Counted from the first letter of the stretch, positions 1-8,971 are shown. The stretch is 23,474 nucleotides of DNA from UBA2093 sp049454855 (GCA_049454855.1 JBMUAQ010000023.1:1-23474), one strand, 5' to 3'. Notes: generated by a model not told the origin, from the sequence alone. Program-made: numbers and translations.

Positions 1-2207
1 TAATGAACGGCAGTCACGCATTTGAAACGCTGGCCGCCAAGCGCGCCGAAGCCCAACTCGGAGGCGGCCAGGCCCGCATCGACGCCCAGCACCCCAAAAA
101 GAAGCTGACGACCCGCAACCGCCTCGATGCGGCGCAGGTTCGAGCCGATGGAGCCCTCGGACACGATCTTGATGGTGCCGATGTCGCCGGTGGCCGAGAC
201 ATGGGTGCCGCCGCAGAGCTCCATGGAACTGCCCGCACGCAGAACGCGGACCGTGTCGCCGTACTTGTCCCCGAAGAACGCGATTGCCCCGGCGGCCAGC
301 GCCTCGTCCTTGGTGGTCTCGAACGCCTCGACGGACACGTTCGCGAGCACCTCGCGGTTGGCAAGCTCCTCGATGCGCCCGATCTCCTCGTCGGTGACGG
401 CGGCGTAGTGGCTGAAGTCGAAGCGGAGCCTGTCGGGCGCAACCAGCGAACCCGCCTGCTTCACGTGGTCGCCGAGCACCTCGCGCAGCGCCCAGTGCAG
501 CACGTGTGTGCCGGTGTGGTTGCGGCGGGTGGCACTGCGCGCCTCCACATCGATCGACGCCTCGACGAGGGCGCCCTCCTCGATCTCCCCGCGCGTCACC
601 CTGCACACGTGCTTGCGCAGCCCGGGCAGCGCGAACACCGTGTCGATCACCTGCGCCTCGAGACCCTCGCCGGTGATGGTCCCTGTGTCACCCACCTGGC
701 CACCGCTCTCGGCATAGAACGGGGTGACGTCGAGGAACACCTCCACGGTGCCGTGGTCACCGGGCACCACCGCGACCACCGTGGAACTGGCGCTGTCGCG
801 CGTGTACCCCACGAACACGGTGGTGCCGTGGCTCTCCATGACGGCCCGGTACGCCTCGACGCGGTCGGCATCGGTGCGGCCGGCCCTGCGGGCCTCCTTG
901 GCACGACGCCGCTGTTCCGCCATCTCCGTCTCGAACCCGGCAGTGTCGACCTCGATGCCCCGCTCACCGGCGATCTCCTGGGTGAGTTCCAGGGGGAAGC
1001 CGTAGGTGTCATGCAGGAGGAAGGCTGAGGAGCCCGGAAGGCGGTCACTGCCGGCGAGGTCGTTCTCCAGGATCGTGAGCCCGGTGCGGAGCGTGTGACG
1101 GAACCGCTCCTCCTCCTTCGACAGCACCCCGAGGATGAAGTCCTTGTTCCCGTGGAGGTCGGGGTACGCGTTCCCCATCACCTGCACCGCAACCTCCGCC
1201 AGCGACGGCATGACCGTCTTCTCCGTGCCGAGCAGGAAGGCATGGCGGACTGCACGCCGGATGATGCGGCGCAGCACGTACCCGCGGCCCTCGTTCGACG
1301 GGAAGACGCCGTCGTTGATGAGCATGGTGGACGAGCGGGCATGCTCGGCGAGGACGCGCAGGCTGAAGCTCTCCCTGTGTGAGTAGTCCCCGGTGACGTA
1401 CGGGGCCCCGGTGAGGGAGGCGGCTCGGTCCACGAGCGGGAAGAGAACGTCGGTCTCCCACACGGAGTCGACACCCTGCCGGAGGGCAAGGATGCGCTCC
1501 AGACCTGCACCCGTGTCGATGCTCGGTCGCGGCAGGTTGCTGCGCGTGCGGTCGGGAGCCTGGTTGTACTGCATGAACACGAGGTTCCAGAACTCCATGA
1601 AGCGGTCACCCTGCGGGTCGTTCGCGGGGCCGCCCTCCGGGCCGAACGACGGACCGCGGTCGATGTGGATCTCGGAGCACGGCCCGCACGGGCCCGTGTC
1701 CCCCGCCTGCCAGAAGTTGTCCTTGTCGCCGAGCCGTTGGATGCGCGACATCGGGACGCCGATCTCCTCGTGCCAGATCGCCTCTGCCTCGTCGTCACTC
1801 TCGTGGACCGTGATCCACAGACGGTCCCCGTCGAAGCCGAACACCTCGGTGACAAGCTCCCATGACCACGGGATGGCGTCAGCCTTGAAGTAGTCACCGA
1901 ACGAGAAGTTGCCGAGCATCTCGAAGAACACGAGGTGACGCTTCGTGCGTCCCACGTCGTCGAGGTCGTTGTGCTTTCCGCCGGCGCGGACACACTTCTG
2001 CACGCTGACCGCACGCGAGTACGGGGAGGCCTCGTCACCCAGGAAGTACGGCTTGAAGGGGACCATCCCGGCCACCGTGAACATGAGGGTGGGGTCGTGC
2101 GGGATCAGGCTCGCCGACGGCACCACCGAGTGACCGTGGGAGGCGAAATACGAGGTGAACGCCTGCCTCAACTCGTCCGCCGTGCGCGGTTCCCGACCAC
2201 CTGCCAT
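1..2207 (-). CDS. alaS: Alanine--tRNA ligase (AlaRS), C-terminus beyond window
   Basis: Charges tRNA-Ala with alanine in the cytoplasm and edits mischarged tRNA. The reading frame is open from ATG 2207 to the left edge, giving 735 codons; the family is usually near 870-890 residues, so the C-terminal part is missing because of the window edge, not a mutation. The class II catalytic core is visible (KHNDLDDVGRTKRH, then GPCGPCSEI). The editing domain has the zinc-type motif HTGTH (H564, H568) and CGGTH (C665, H669), followed by the conserved SNLRRIEAV segment. The start has no Shine-Dalgarno sequence, but TAGCAT lies 9 bases upstream, suggesting a leaderless transcript. The preceding gene ends 12 bases away. 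Family identity is certain; the start is well supported because the next residues match the usual AlaRS N-terminus. Confidence 0.97.
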   Translation of the reverse strand, partial: MAGGREPRTADELRQAFTSYFASHGHSVVPSASLIPHDPTLMFTVAGMVPFKPYFLGDEASPYSRAVSVQKCVRAGGKHNDLDDVGRTKRHLVFFEMLGNFSFGDYFKADAIPWSWELVTEVFGFDGDRLWITVHESDDEAEAIWHEEIGVPMSRIQRLGDKDNFWQAGDTGPCGPCSEIHIDRGPSFGPEGGPANDPQGDRFMEFWNLVFMQYNQAPDRTRSNLPRPSIDTGAGLERILALRQGVDSVWETDVLFPLVDRAASLTGAPYVTGDYSHRESFSLRVLAEHARSSTMLINDGVFPSNEGRGYVLRRIIRRAVRHAFLLGTEKTVMPSLAEVAVQVMGNAYPDLHGNKDFILGVLSKEEERFRHTLRTGLTILENDLAGSDRLPGSSAFLLHDTYGFPLELTQEIAGERGIEVDTAGFETEMAEQRRRAKEARRAGRTDADRVEAYRAVMESHGTTVFVGYTRDSASSTVVAVVPGDHGTVEVFLDVTPFYAESGGQVGDTGTITGEGLEAQVIDTVFALPGLRKHVCRVTRGEIEEGALVEASIDVEARSATRRNHTGTHVLHWALREVLGDHVKQAGSLVAPDRLRFDFSHYAAVTDEEIGRIEELANREVLANVSVEAFETTKDEALAAGAIAFFGDKYGDTVRVLRAGSSMELCGGTHVSATGDIGTIKIVSEGSIGSNLRRIEAVAGRQLLFGVLGVDAGLAASELGFGALGGQRFKCVTAVH

Positions 2208-2216
2208 GAGGCAGAG

Positions 2217-2222
2217 ATGCTA
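2217..2222 (-). promoter_or_regulatory. Putative -10 box (TAGCAT) of alaS, leaderless type
   Basis: TAGCAT on the minus strand fits TANNNT and ends 9 bases before the alaS ATG. Its first three bases are the TAG stop codon of the upstream small gene. No clear -35 was seen. It is the weakest spaced of the set, at the long end of the range. Confidence 0.5.
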
Positions 2223-2495
2223 GCCGTGACGACTGCTCGGACGGGTTGCGAGGTGACGGCGGACGGGTGCACCGGTCACGGTGGTGGCATCGCTGCTGTC
2301 GTCCGTTCCCACGATGTGCCCCGACACGTATCCGCTCGCCTTCGCCCAGAGCGCGCCGAGCAGCGTCCTCGCAGCTGCCAGGACATTGCGCACTGTCATC
2401 GCCTCGCGGGCCTCACCGAGCAACGCGCGTACCTTTGCGTACGCGGCGGCACCGCACACGGCACCGAGCACGAACCAGAACAGCCGGCGCATCAC
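2220..2495 (-). CDS. Small membrane protein, DUF6167-like (hypothetical)
   Basis: A 91-residue protein whose N-terminus is one hydrophobic segment (RLFWFVLGAVCGAAAYA, about residues 4-20), followed by a basic/amphipathic stretch and a disordered polar tail. Actinobacteria commonly have a short membrane protein of this build (DUF6167, sometimes beside DUF948) just upstream of alaS; the assignment rests on position, length and the RxFWFxxGAxxG pattern, not on a search. The start is GTG 2495 or ATG 2492, 24 bases after the rarA stop. Its TAG stop forms the start of the alaS -10 box. Function is unknown. Confidence 0.7.
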   Translation of the reverse strand: MMRRLFWFVLGAVCGAAAYAKVRALLGEAREAMTVRNVLAAARTLLGALWAKASGYVSGHIVGTDDSSDATTVTGAPVRRHLATRPSSRHG

Positions 2496-2519
2496 CGCCC
2501 GTACCCCCGCGCCACTCGT

Positions 2520-3686
2520 TCAGTCCGCATCATGGCCACGGTAGTACCCCGGCACGTCGACGCCCACGGGCCTGAACGACACCGTGCCGGGCCCCACGAC
2601 CGGTGGTTCGCCGGTGCGGCCGGCACGGACATCCTCGACCGCACGGCCGATCGCATCGGTGACCGCACGGCTCTTCGGCGCCAGCGACATGTGCACCACC
2701 GCGTGCGCCAGGTTGTGCAGGGCCTCGGGCATGCCGATCAGCGCAACCGCCTGCGCGGCGGCCGACGCAACCGGGAGAGCCGCCGGATCCGCCGTGCCGA
2801 CGTCCTCGCTCGCGAAGATCACGATCCGCCGGGCGATGAACCGGGGGTCCTCGCCACCCTCGACCATCCGCGCCAACCAGTGGAGTGCGCTGTCCACGTC
2901 GCCGGCACGCATGCTCTTGATGAAGGGCGAGGCGATGTCGTAGTGCGCGTCACGGTCGAAACGCTGCACCGCTGTGTCGAGTGCGGCGGCCGCGTCTGCC
3001 GCCGTGACCTCCCCGCCCGTGGCGACCGCACACGCCACCTCGAGAGCCGTCAGCGCCTGCCGCGCGTCGCCGGTGCACCGCTCGGCAATGACCGCGAGCA
3101 CGTTGTCAGGTGCCGTCATGCCCTCCAGCTCCAGTCCGCGGCGCAGCACCTGCAGTAGTGCCGGTGTGTCGAGCGGCCGCAGCCGGAACACCGACGCCCG
3201 GCTGCGCAGGGCGGGGTTCACCGAGAAGGACGGGTTCTCGGTCGTGGCCCCGATCATCGAGAGCAGACCGCTCTCGACCGCATGGAGCAGTGCATCCTGC
3301 TGCGTGGTGGAGAACCTGTGGATCTCGTCCACGAACAACAGGGTGCCGAGCGAGTACCGCAGTTGACGGTCCTCGGCTCGCTCGATCACCTCGCGCAGGT
3401 CCTTGACACCCGACGAGACCGCCGACAGCCTCTCGAACTCCCTGTTGGTCGCCGCGGCGATGATGCCCGCGAGCGTCGTCTTGCCCGTCCCGGGCGGCCC
3501 CCAGAGGATGACCGTCGAGAGCACGTCAGCCTCGATGAGCCGCCGCAGCGGGCGACCGGGACCGACGATCTCGTCCTGGCCGAGCACCTCATCGAGCGTG
3601 GTGGGTCGCATCCGCGCGGCCAGGGGCGCACGCTCCCTGAGGCGTTCCTCCGCGGAAGCGGAGAAGAGGTTCCTCTCGCCCGGCAC
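2520..3686 (-). CDS. rarA: Replication-associated recombination protein A (RarA/MgsA AAA+ ATPase)
   Basis: AAA+ clamp-loader-like ATPase that acts at stalled replication forks. At 388 residues it is slightly short of the usual 400-450. Walker A is GPPGTGKTT (residues 63-71), Walker B is LLFVDEIHRF (D120, E121), and the sensor region GATTENPSF plus the 'NPALRSRA' arginine region follow. The C-terminal half carries the family's tetramerisation/MgsA region (AHYDIASPFIKSMRAGD). The start is GTG 3686, separated by one base from the aspS TAG stop, so translational coupling to aspS is likely. The C-terminus ends in a GYYRG-type motif typical of the family. It is the third gene of the inferred hisS-aspS-rarA-small-protein unit. 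In mycobacteria a homologue also lies between aspS and alaS. Confidence 0.94.
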   Translation of the reverse strand: MPGERNLFSASAEERLRERAPLAARMRPTTLDEVLGQDEIVGPGRPLRRLIEADVLSTVILWGPPGTGKTTLAGIIAAATNREFERLSAVSSGVKDLREVIERAEDRQLRYSLGTLLFVDEIHRFSTTQQDALLHAVESGLLSMIGATTENPSFSVNPALRSRASVFRLRPLDTPALLQVLRRGLELEGMTAPDNVLAVIAERCTGDARQALTALEVACAVATGGEVTAADAAAALDTAVQRFDRDAHYDIASPFIKSMRAGDVDSALHWLARMVEGGEDPRFIARRIVIFASEDVGTADPAALPVASAAAQAVALIGMPEALHNLAHAVVHMSLAPKSRAVTDAIGRAVEDVRAGRTGEPPVVGPGTVSFRPVGVDVPGYYRGHDAD

Positions 3687-3687
3687 C

Positions 3688-5463
3688 CTATTGGTTCCCG
3701 GCCGGGGGCGGGAGCAGCCTCAGGCCAAGTTCGGCGAGATGCGCAGGGTCGACCGGGGTCGGCGCATTCGTCATCGGGTCCGAGCCGCTCTGCGTCTTCG
3801 GGAAGGCGATCACCTCGCGGATGTTCTCCTCCCCGGCAAGGATCGCGGTGAGCCGGTCGATGCCGAACGCGAATCCCCCGTGCGGCGGCGCCCCGTACCG
3901 GAACGGCTGGAGGAAGAACCCGAACTTGCGGTCTGCCTCCTCGTCGCTGATGCCGAGCAGGTTGAACACCCTCCTCTGGAGTGCCGGTTCGTGGATCCGG
4001 ATGGACCCGGACCCGAGCTCCCATCCGTTGAGAACCAGGTCGTACGCGAGCGCCCTCACCCGCAGCGGATCGCTCTCGAAGAGCCCGATGTCGTCGGGAT
4101 GGGGATGGCAGAAGGGATGGTGGCCCGGTGTCGGCCGGCCGGTGGTCTTGTCCACCCCCACAAAGAGTGGGAACTCGGTGACCCACACGTAACGGTAGGG
4201 ACCCTGGTGCACGGGCGGGCGGCCGATGTCGTTTCGCAACTGGCCCAGCACCCCGCACGTGGTGTCCCACTCGTCGGCAACGATCAGGATGAGATCGCCC
4301 TCCGTCGCCCCGGTGGCCGAGATGAGCGCGGCCCTCTCGGCCTCCTCCAGGAACTTCGCCACGGGCGAGTCGAGCCCGCCGTCGGCGAGGACCCGCATCC
4401 ACACGAGACCCTTCGCGCCGAGCTTCTTCGCGCGGTCCGTGAGTGCGTCGAGCCTGTTGCGACCGGCGCCCGCCGTCTCGGGGTGCTCGGATGCACGCAC
4501 GCACAGCCCCTTGATCGACTCCGCACCCGCGAATGCCTTGAAGGAAGTGGAGGCGAAGATGCCCGTCAGCTCGACCAGCTCGAGACCGAAACGGAGGTCT
4601 GGTTTGTCCACCCCGAAGCGTTCCATCGCCTCACGCCAGGTGATCCTCTCGATGGCCGGCGGGCGCTCCCCGGTGACGGCCTCCGCGGCGGCGGTGACGG
4701 CACGGCCGATGAAGTCGAGAACATCGTCCTGCGAGACGAACGACATCTCGGCGTCGAGCTGCATGAACTCGTACTGACGGTCCGCCCGCAGGTCCTCGTC
4801 CCGCAGGCAACGCGCGATCTGGTAGTAGCGGTCGACACCCGACACCATCAGCAACTGTTTCCACAGCTGCGGCGACTGCGGCAGGGCGAAGAAGGACCCC
4901 GGTTCCTTGCGCGAGGGCACGAGGAACTCACGTGCGCCCTCAGGGGTGGAGGGCATAAGGAACGGGGTCTCCACCTCGAGGAAGCCGTTTCTCTCCATCT
5001 CCGTGCGGATGGCGCTGTTCACGCGCGCCCGCACCCTGAGGTTGCGCTGCATCCGCTCCCGGCGGATGTCGATGTAGCGGTACCGCAGCCTCACCGCTTC
5101 GTCCACGTCGTCGGCACGTGCATCGACGGGGAACGGCGGGGGCTCGGCGGAGTTCAGCACCTCGACGGTGCAGTCCCCCACCTCCACTTCACCGGTGGAC
5201 AGCGAGGTGTTCACCGTCCCCTCCGGACGTGCCCTCACCGTGCCGGTCACCCGCACCACCCACTCGCTGCGGACGTCGGTGGAGTCGTCCACCACGCACT
5301 GCACCACACCGCTGTGGTCGCGCAGGTCGACGAACGCGAGATGCTCGCCGTGCTCCCTGCGACGCGACACCCATCCGCACACGGACACCCGCTGGCCGAT
5401 GTGTGCGGACGTGAGATGACCGCACATGTGCGTGCGCATCGCGGTGGGGTTCGGGTCGTTCAC
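3688..5463 (-). CDS. aspS: Aspartate--tRNA ligase (AspRS)
   Basis: Class IIb synthetase that charges tRNA-Asp (possibly also tRNA-Asn, which cannot be judged here). It is 591 residues from GTG 5463, the normal bacterial length. An N-terminal OB-fold anticodon domain (about residues 10-110) is followed by the catalytic core: TPFLMPSTPEGAREFLVPSR (166-185), motif 2 around R218-V243, and motif 3 GIDRL near the C-terminus. Motif 2 reads DRQYEFMQLD where I expect DRQPEFTQxD, a small departure. The start is supported by GGAGG five bases upstream and by a 4-base GTGA overlap with the hisS stop; a later ATG at 5439 is possible. The longer open frame to 5571 runs back into hisS and is not needed. Confidence 0.96.
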   Translation of the reverse strand: MNDPNPTAMRTHMCGHLTSAHIGQRVSVCGWVSRRREHGEHLAFVDLRDHSGVVQCVVDDSTDVRSEWVVRVTGTVRARPEGTVNTSLSTGEVEVGDCTVEVLNSAEPPPFPVDARADDVDEAVRLRYRYIDIRRERMQRNLRVRARVNSAIRTEMERNGFLEVETPFLMPSTPEGAREFLVPSRKEPGSFFALPQSPQLWKQLLMVSGVDRYYQIARCLRDEDLRADRQYEFMQLDAEMSFVSQDDVLDFIGRAVTAAAEAVTGERPPAIERITWREAMERFGVDKPDLRFGLELVELTGIFASTSFKAFAGAESIKGLCVRASEHPETAGAGRNRLDALTDRAKKLGAKGLVWMRVLADGGLDSPVAKFLEEAERAALISATGATEGDLILIVADEWDTTCGVLGQLRNDIGRPPVHQGPYRYVWVTEFPLFVGVDKTTGRPTPGHHPFCHPHPDDIGLFESDPLRVRALAYDLVLNGWELGSGSIRIHEPALQRRVFNLLGISDEEADRKFGFFLQPFRYGAPPHGGFAFGIDRLTAILAGEENIREVIAFPKTQSGSDPMTNAPTPVDPAHLAELGLRLLPPPAGNQ

Positions 5464-6734
5464 ATCGTCCTCCGGGGGGTGCGGGGGCCGAGCACGCCGG
5501 CCAGGTGCGCGAGCAGGGCGTCCTGCGCGATTGTGGATTGGCTCGAGTCGGCAAGGTCGCGCACCGTGCACGTGCCCGACGCCGCCTCGTCAGGGCCGAC
5601 GATCACTGCGACACGCGCTCCGCTGCGGTCCGCCGACTTCATCTGTGACTTCATGCTGCGTCCGTCGAACGCACGGTCTGCCGTCCAACCTGCCGCGCGC
5701 ACCGCGTCGGTGATCCGCAGGGCGGCGAGTCCGTCCGCGGTGTCCACCACGAACACCTCGACGGCACCTCCAGCGGCAGGGAAGACACCCTCTGCGTCAC
5801 ACGCGAGCAGTGTGCGGTCGACACCGAGGGCAAAACCCACGCCGCCTGTTGCCGGGCCGCCGAGGTCCTCCACCAGTCCGTCGTAGCGTCCCCCTCCGCC
5901 CACGGCATTCTGGGCCCCCTCCAGGGACGCGGCCACGAACTCGAAGGTGGTCCGGCGGTAGTAGTCGAGTCCGCGCACGAGACGCTCATCCACGCGGAAC
6001 GGCACGCCGAGAGCCGTGAGACCCGAGATGAACCGGGCGAAATGGTCACGTGCCGCTTCCGAGAGGAACTCCCCCATGCGTGGTGCATCCGCCACGGCCG
6101 CCGCATCACTTTCCCTCTTGGAGTCGAGCACCCGCAGCGGGTTTCGCGACAGGGTCTCGCGCGTCTCGGGTGCGAGTTCGGCTGACCTCGCCCCGAAGTG
6201 CGTGCGCAGTGCATCTGCATATGCGCTGCGGTCCCCCGCATCGCCGAGTGAGTTCACCACCAGTTCCACGCGACGCAGCCCGAGGGAGTGGAAGAAACGC
6301 CAGGCAAGCGCCACGACCTCGGCATCGAGGAGTGCGTCGTCGGCACCGAGGACCTCCACGCCGACCTGGTCGAACTGCCGGTAGCGGCCTGCCTGGGGCT
6401 TCTCGTAGCGGAAGTTCGGGCCGGAGTACCACACCTTCCACGGCGCAACGGGGCGGTGCTGGGCATACGAACGGCAGATGCTCGCAGTCTGTTCGGGGCG
6501 GAGTGCGACGTGACGTTCACCCTTGTCGACGAAGTCGTACATCTCCTTCGTGACGACGTCGGTGGAGTCACCGAGGCGGGAGAACACCCCGATGTCCTCG
6601 AACACCGGCGGGATGATGTGTCCGTACCCGGCGGGCTCCACGGTGCCGGCGAAGAGCTCCTCGAGGGCACGCCAGCGACCGGCCTCGGGCGGCAGGATGT
6701 CGCGGGTGCCCGGACTGGTCTGGAAACTCGGCAC
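5460..6734 (-). CDS. hisS: Histidine--tRNA ligase (HisRS)
   Basis: Charges tRNA-His. It is 424 residues from GTG 6734, the usual length. The N-terminus reads PSFQTSPGTRDILPPE, the typical HisRS opening. Motif 2 is around residues 103-125 (SGPNFRYEKPQAGRYRQF), the HisA signature is VRGLDYYRRTTFEF (253-266), and motif 3 is GGGRYDGL through GVGFALGVDR (279-307). The C-terminal anticodon-binding domain follows. The frame stays open back to 6902, but that part overlaps relA and has no HisRS similarity. There is no Shine-Dalgarno sequence; TAGCCT lies 8 bases before the GTG and reuses the relA stop codon. The stop overlaps the aspS start by four bases. Confidence 0.96.
   Translation of the reverse strand: MPSFQTSPGTRDILPPEAGRWRALEELFAGTVEPAGYGHIIPPVFEDIGVFSRLGDSTDVVTKEMYDFVDKGERHVALRPEQTASICRSYAQHRPVAPWKVWYSGPNFRYEKPQAGRYRQFDQVGVEVLGADDALLDAEVVALAWRFFHSLGLRRVELVVNSLGDAGDRSAYADALRTHFGARSAELAPETRETLSRNPLRVLDSKRESDAAAVADAPRMGEFLSEAARDHFARFISGLTALGVPFRVDERLVRGLDYYRRTTFEFVAASLEGAQNAVGGGGRYDGLVEDLGGPATGGVGFALGVDRTLLACDAEGVFPAAGGAVEVFVVDTADGLAALRITDAVRAAGWTADRAFDGRSMKSQMKSADRSGARVAVIVGPDEAASGTCTVRDLADSSQSTIAQDALLAHLAGVLGPRTPRRTM
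5469..5473 (-). promoter_or_regulatory. Shine-Dalgarno GGAGG deciding the aspS start
   Basis: A perfect GGAGG lies inside the end of hisS, five bases before GTG 5463. It selects that codon over the upstream in-frame starts and over ATG 5439, and shows that aspS is read from the hisS transcript. Confidence 0.75.
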
Positions 6735-6742
6735 GACGGCAA

Positions 6743-6748
6743 AGGCTA
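6743..6748 (-). promoter_or_regulatory. Putative -10 box (TAGCCT) of hisS, leaderless type
   Basis: TAGCCT fits TANNNT and ends 8 bases before the hisS GTG. The TAG is also the relA stop codon. No Shine-Dalgarno sequence is present between it and the start. Confidence 0.6.
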
Positions 6749-8965
6749 GTCGGGGCCGCCGCCGGGCACGATGCGATATGCGTCGTACACCGAGTCGATG
6801 GCCTTGATGGTGCGCAGCACGGAGTCGAGATGGTTGGGGTCCCCCAGCTCGAACTCGAAGCGCATGCGGGCCACCTTGTCGGAGCCGGTGTGCGTCGCAC
6901 ACGCCACGATGTTCACGTGCTCCTCCGACAGCGAGTTCGCCACGTCACGCAGGAGGCGGCTCCTGTCCAGCGCCACCACCTCCACCCCGGCCCGGAACAG
7001 TGCACCGGCGAGGGATCCTGACCACTCGACATCCACGAGCCGCGCGGGCTCACCGTGGGTGAGGGTGGTCGCGTTCGCACAGTCGGCCCTGTGCACGCTC
7101 ACACCACGACCCTTCGTGACGAAGCCGACGATGTCATCCCCGGGAACCGGGGTGCAGCAGCGCGACAGTCGAACGAGGACGTCGTCGAGGCCCTCCACAT
7201 GGATGCCGGTGGTGGTCCGCGGGATGCCGTCGGTGCGGTCGGCCCGCATCGGCATCGCCAGCACCTCGCCCTCGGCCTCGTTGCGCACCGCCCTGCCGAT
7301 CCGCTGCGCGAGACCGCGCGCCGACACGTGGTGCTCCCCGATCGCGGCGAAGAGAGTGTCGGGGTCGGAGATGTTCATCGCCTCCATCTCGTTCACGAGG
7401 ACGTCGGAGTCCCAGATGCGCTCGACCGGGAGCCCCTCGCGGCGCAGCTCGGCGGCCAGCTCGTCGCGGCCCGCCTCCACCATGTCCTCGCGGCGCTCCC
7501 GCGTGAACCACTGCTTGATCTTGTTGCGGGCGCGGGGTGACCGGACGAAGCCGAGCCAGTCGCGCGACGGTCCCGCATCCTCCACCTTCGACGTGAAGAT
7601 CTCGCACGTGTCGCCAGACGTGAGTGAGCTGTCGAGCGGCACCAGACGGCCGTTCACCCTGGCACCCACGCACCGGTGCCCCACCTCCGTGTGCACCGCG
7701 TACGCGAAGTCGACCGGGGTGGACGTGACGGGAAGGGTGATCACGCGGCCCTTCGGCGTGAAGACGAAGATCTCCTCCTGCTCCAGGTCGGACTTCAGGT
7801 CGGCCATGAACTGGTCGGGGTCGAGTGCCTCGGTCTGCCAGTCGATGATGCGACCGAGCCAGTCCATGTCGGACTGTTCCGTGCCGTGCTTGTAGTTGAA
7901 GTGGGCAGCCACGCCGAACTCGGCCTGCTCGTGCATCTCCCGGGTGCGGATCTGCACCTCGAGGGGCTTGCCCCCGGGACCGATGACGGTGGTGTGCAGT
8001 GACTGGTACAGGTTGAACTTCGGCATGGCGATGTAGTCCTTGAACCTGCCCACCACCGGCTTCCACTTCCCGTGGATGCAGCCGAGCGCCCCGTAGCAGT
8101 CGCGCACGTTGTCCACGATGATGCGGATTGCGTTGAGGTCGAAGATCTCGTCGAAGTCGCGGTCCTTCTGCACCATCTTCTCGTAGATGCTCCACAGGTG
8201 CTTGCCGCGTCCGGTGACCTCGCCCACGATCTGGGCATCGGCCAGGCGACCCTGGACCTCCGCGATGGCCTTGGCCAGGTACACGTCACGCTCGGGCGTG
8301 CGGCTCGACACCAGGTGGTCGAGCTCCGCGAACCGCTTCGGGTACAGGGCCGAGAACGCGAGGTCCTCGAGCTGCTGCTTCATCTCCTGCATGCCGAGGC
8401 GGTGCGCGAGCGGGGCATAGATGTCGAGCGTCTCCTGGGCGACACGCTGCTGCTTCTCCACCGGGGTGCCCGCGAGGGTCCGCATGTTGTGGAGCCTGTC
8501 GGCGAGCTTGATGACGAGCACGCGGATGTCGCGGGCCATCGCCACGAGCATCTTGCGCATCGTGGCGGCCTGCTGCTCCTCGCGCGAGTCGAACTGGATC
8601 CTGTCGAGCTTGGTGACGCCGTCGACGAGCGAGGCGACCTCCTCGCCGAAGTCACGCCGCACGTCATCGAGGGTGATCTCGGTGTCCTCCACCGCGTCAT
8701 GGAGCAGTGCCGCGGCGAGCGACACCTCGTCGAGGCCCACTTCCGCGACGATGCGCGCCACCGCGATCGGGTGGTTGATGTAGGCCTCACCGGACGAGCG
8801 CATCTGGTTCTGGTGGGCCACACGTGCCGTCTCGTAGGCGCGGTTGACCATGGTGACCGGGCGCTTCGGGTGCCTGCGCCGGTACGACGCGAGCAGGGGC
8901 GCAAGTTCCTCGATCGGGGCGCTGTGGTGCCGGCGCCACGGAAGGACGCGGTCAGCGGTGCCCAT
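6746..8965 (-). CDS. relA: Bifunctional (p)ppGpp synthetase/hydrolase Rel
   Basis: Makes and degrades the stringent-response alarmone (p)ppGpp on the ribosome. It is 739 residues with the full long-RSH layout: an HD hydrolase domain with HDAVEDT (89-95), a synthetase domain with RFKDYIAMPKFNLYQSLHTT (307-326), a TGS domain beginning near FVFTPKGRV (400-408), a zinc-finger-type region with RCCTPVPGDD, and a C-terminal ACT domain (LLRDVANSLSEEHVNIVA). The RxKD charge pattern (R307, K309, D310) is that of bifunctional Rel enzymes rather than synthetase-only RelA. It follows secF by 9 bases; the apt gene often found between them in actinobacteria is absent. The start has no Shine-Dalgarno sequence but has TAGGCT 6 bases upstream, so it is probably transcribed on its own. 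Confidence 0.97.
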   Translation of the reverse strand: MGTADRVLPWRRHHSAPIEELAPLLASYRRRHPKRPVTMVNRAYETARVAHQNQMRSSGEAYINHPIAVARIVAEVGLDEVSLAAALLHDAVEDTEITLDDVRRDFGEEVASLVDGVTKLDRIQFDSREEQQAATMRKMLVAMARDIRVLVIKLADRLHNMRTLAGTPVEKQQRVAQETLDIYAPLAHRLGMQEMKQQLEDLAFSALYPKRFAELDHLVSSRTPERDVYLAKAIAEVQGRLADAQIVGEVTGRGKHLWSIYEKMVQKDRDFDEIFDLNAIRIIVDNVRDCYGALGCIHGKWKPVVGRFKDYIAMPKFNLYQSLHTTVIGPGGKPLEVQIRTREMHEQAEFGVAAHFNYKHGTEQSDMDWLGRIIDWQTEALDPDQFMADLKSDLEQEEIFVFTPKGRVITLPVTSTPVDFAYAVHTEVGHRCVGARVNGRLVPLDSSLTSGDTCEIFTSKVEDAGPSRDWLGFVRSPRARNKIKQWFTRERREDMVEAGRDELAAELRREGLPVERIWDSDVLVNEMEAMNISDPDTLFAAIGEHHVSARGLAQRIGRAVRNEAEGEVLAMPMRADRTDGIPRTTTGIHVEGLDDVLVRLSRCCTPVPGDDIVGFVTKGRGVSVHRADCANATTLTHGEPARLVDVEWSGSLAGALFRAGVEVVALDRSRLLRDVANSLSEEHVNIVACATHTGSDKVARMRFEFELGDPNHLDSVLRTIKAIDSVYDAYRIVPGGGPD

Positions 8966-8971
8966 GGGGCG

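Noticed and set aside
1935..3158. 407-codon plus-strand open frame across the alaS start and rarA
   Set aside because: Same shadow pattern, crossing a real intergenic region with promoter signals for the opposite strand.
3685..3690. TAGGGT at the aspS stop as a -10 box for rarA
   Set aside because: It overlaps the rarA GTG itself, and no ATG or GTG in frame lies 6-9 bases downstream, so it does not fit the leaderless pattern.
3403..5886. 827-codon open frame on the plus strand antisense to rarA, aspS and hisS
   Set aside because: It is opposite well-identified genes and its protein is rich in Arg, His, Pro and Gly with no recognisable domain. High-GC coding strands routinely give long open frames on the opposite strand.
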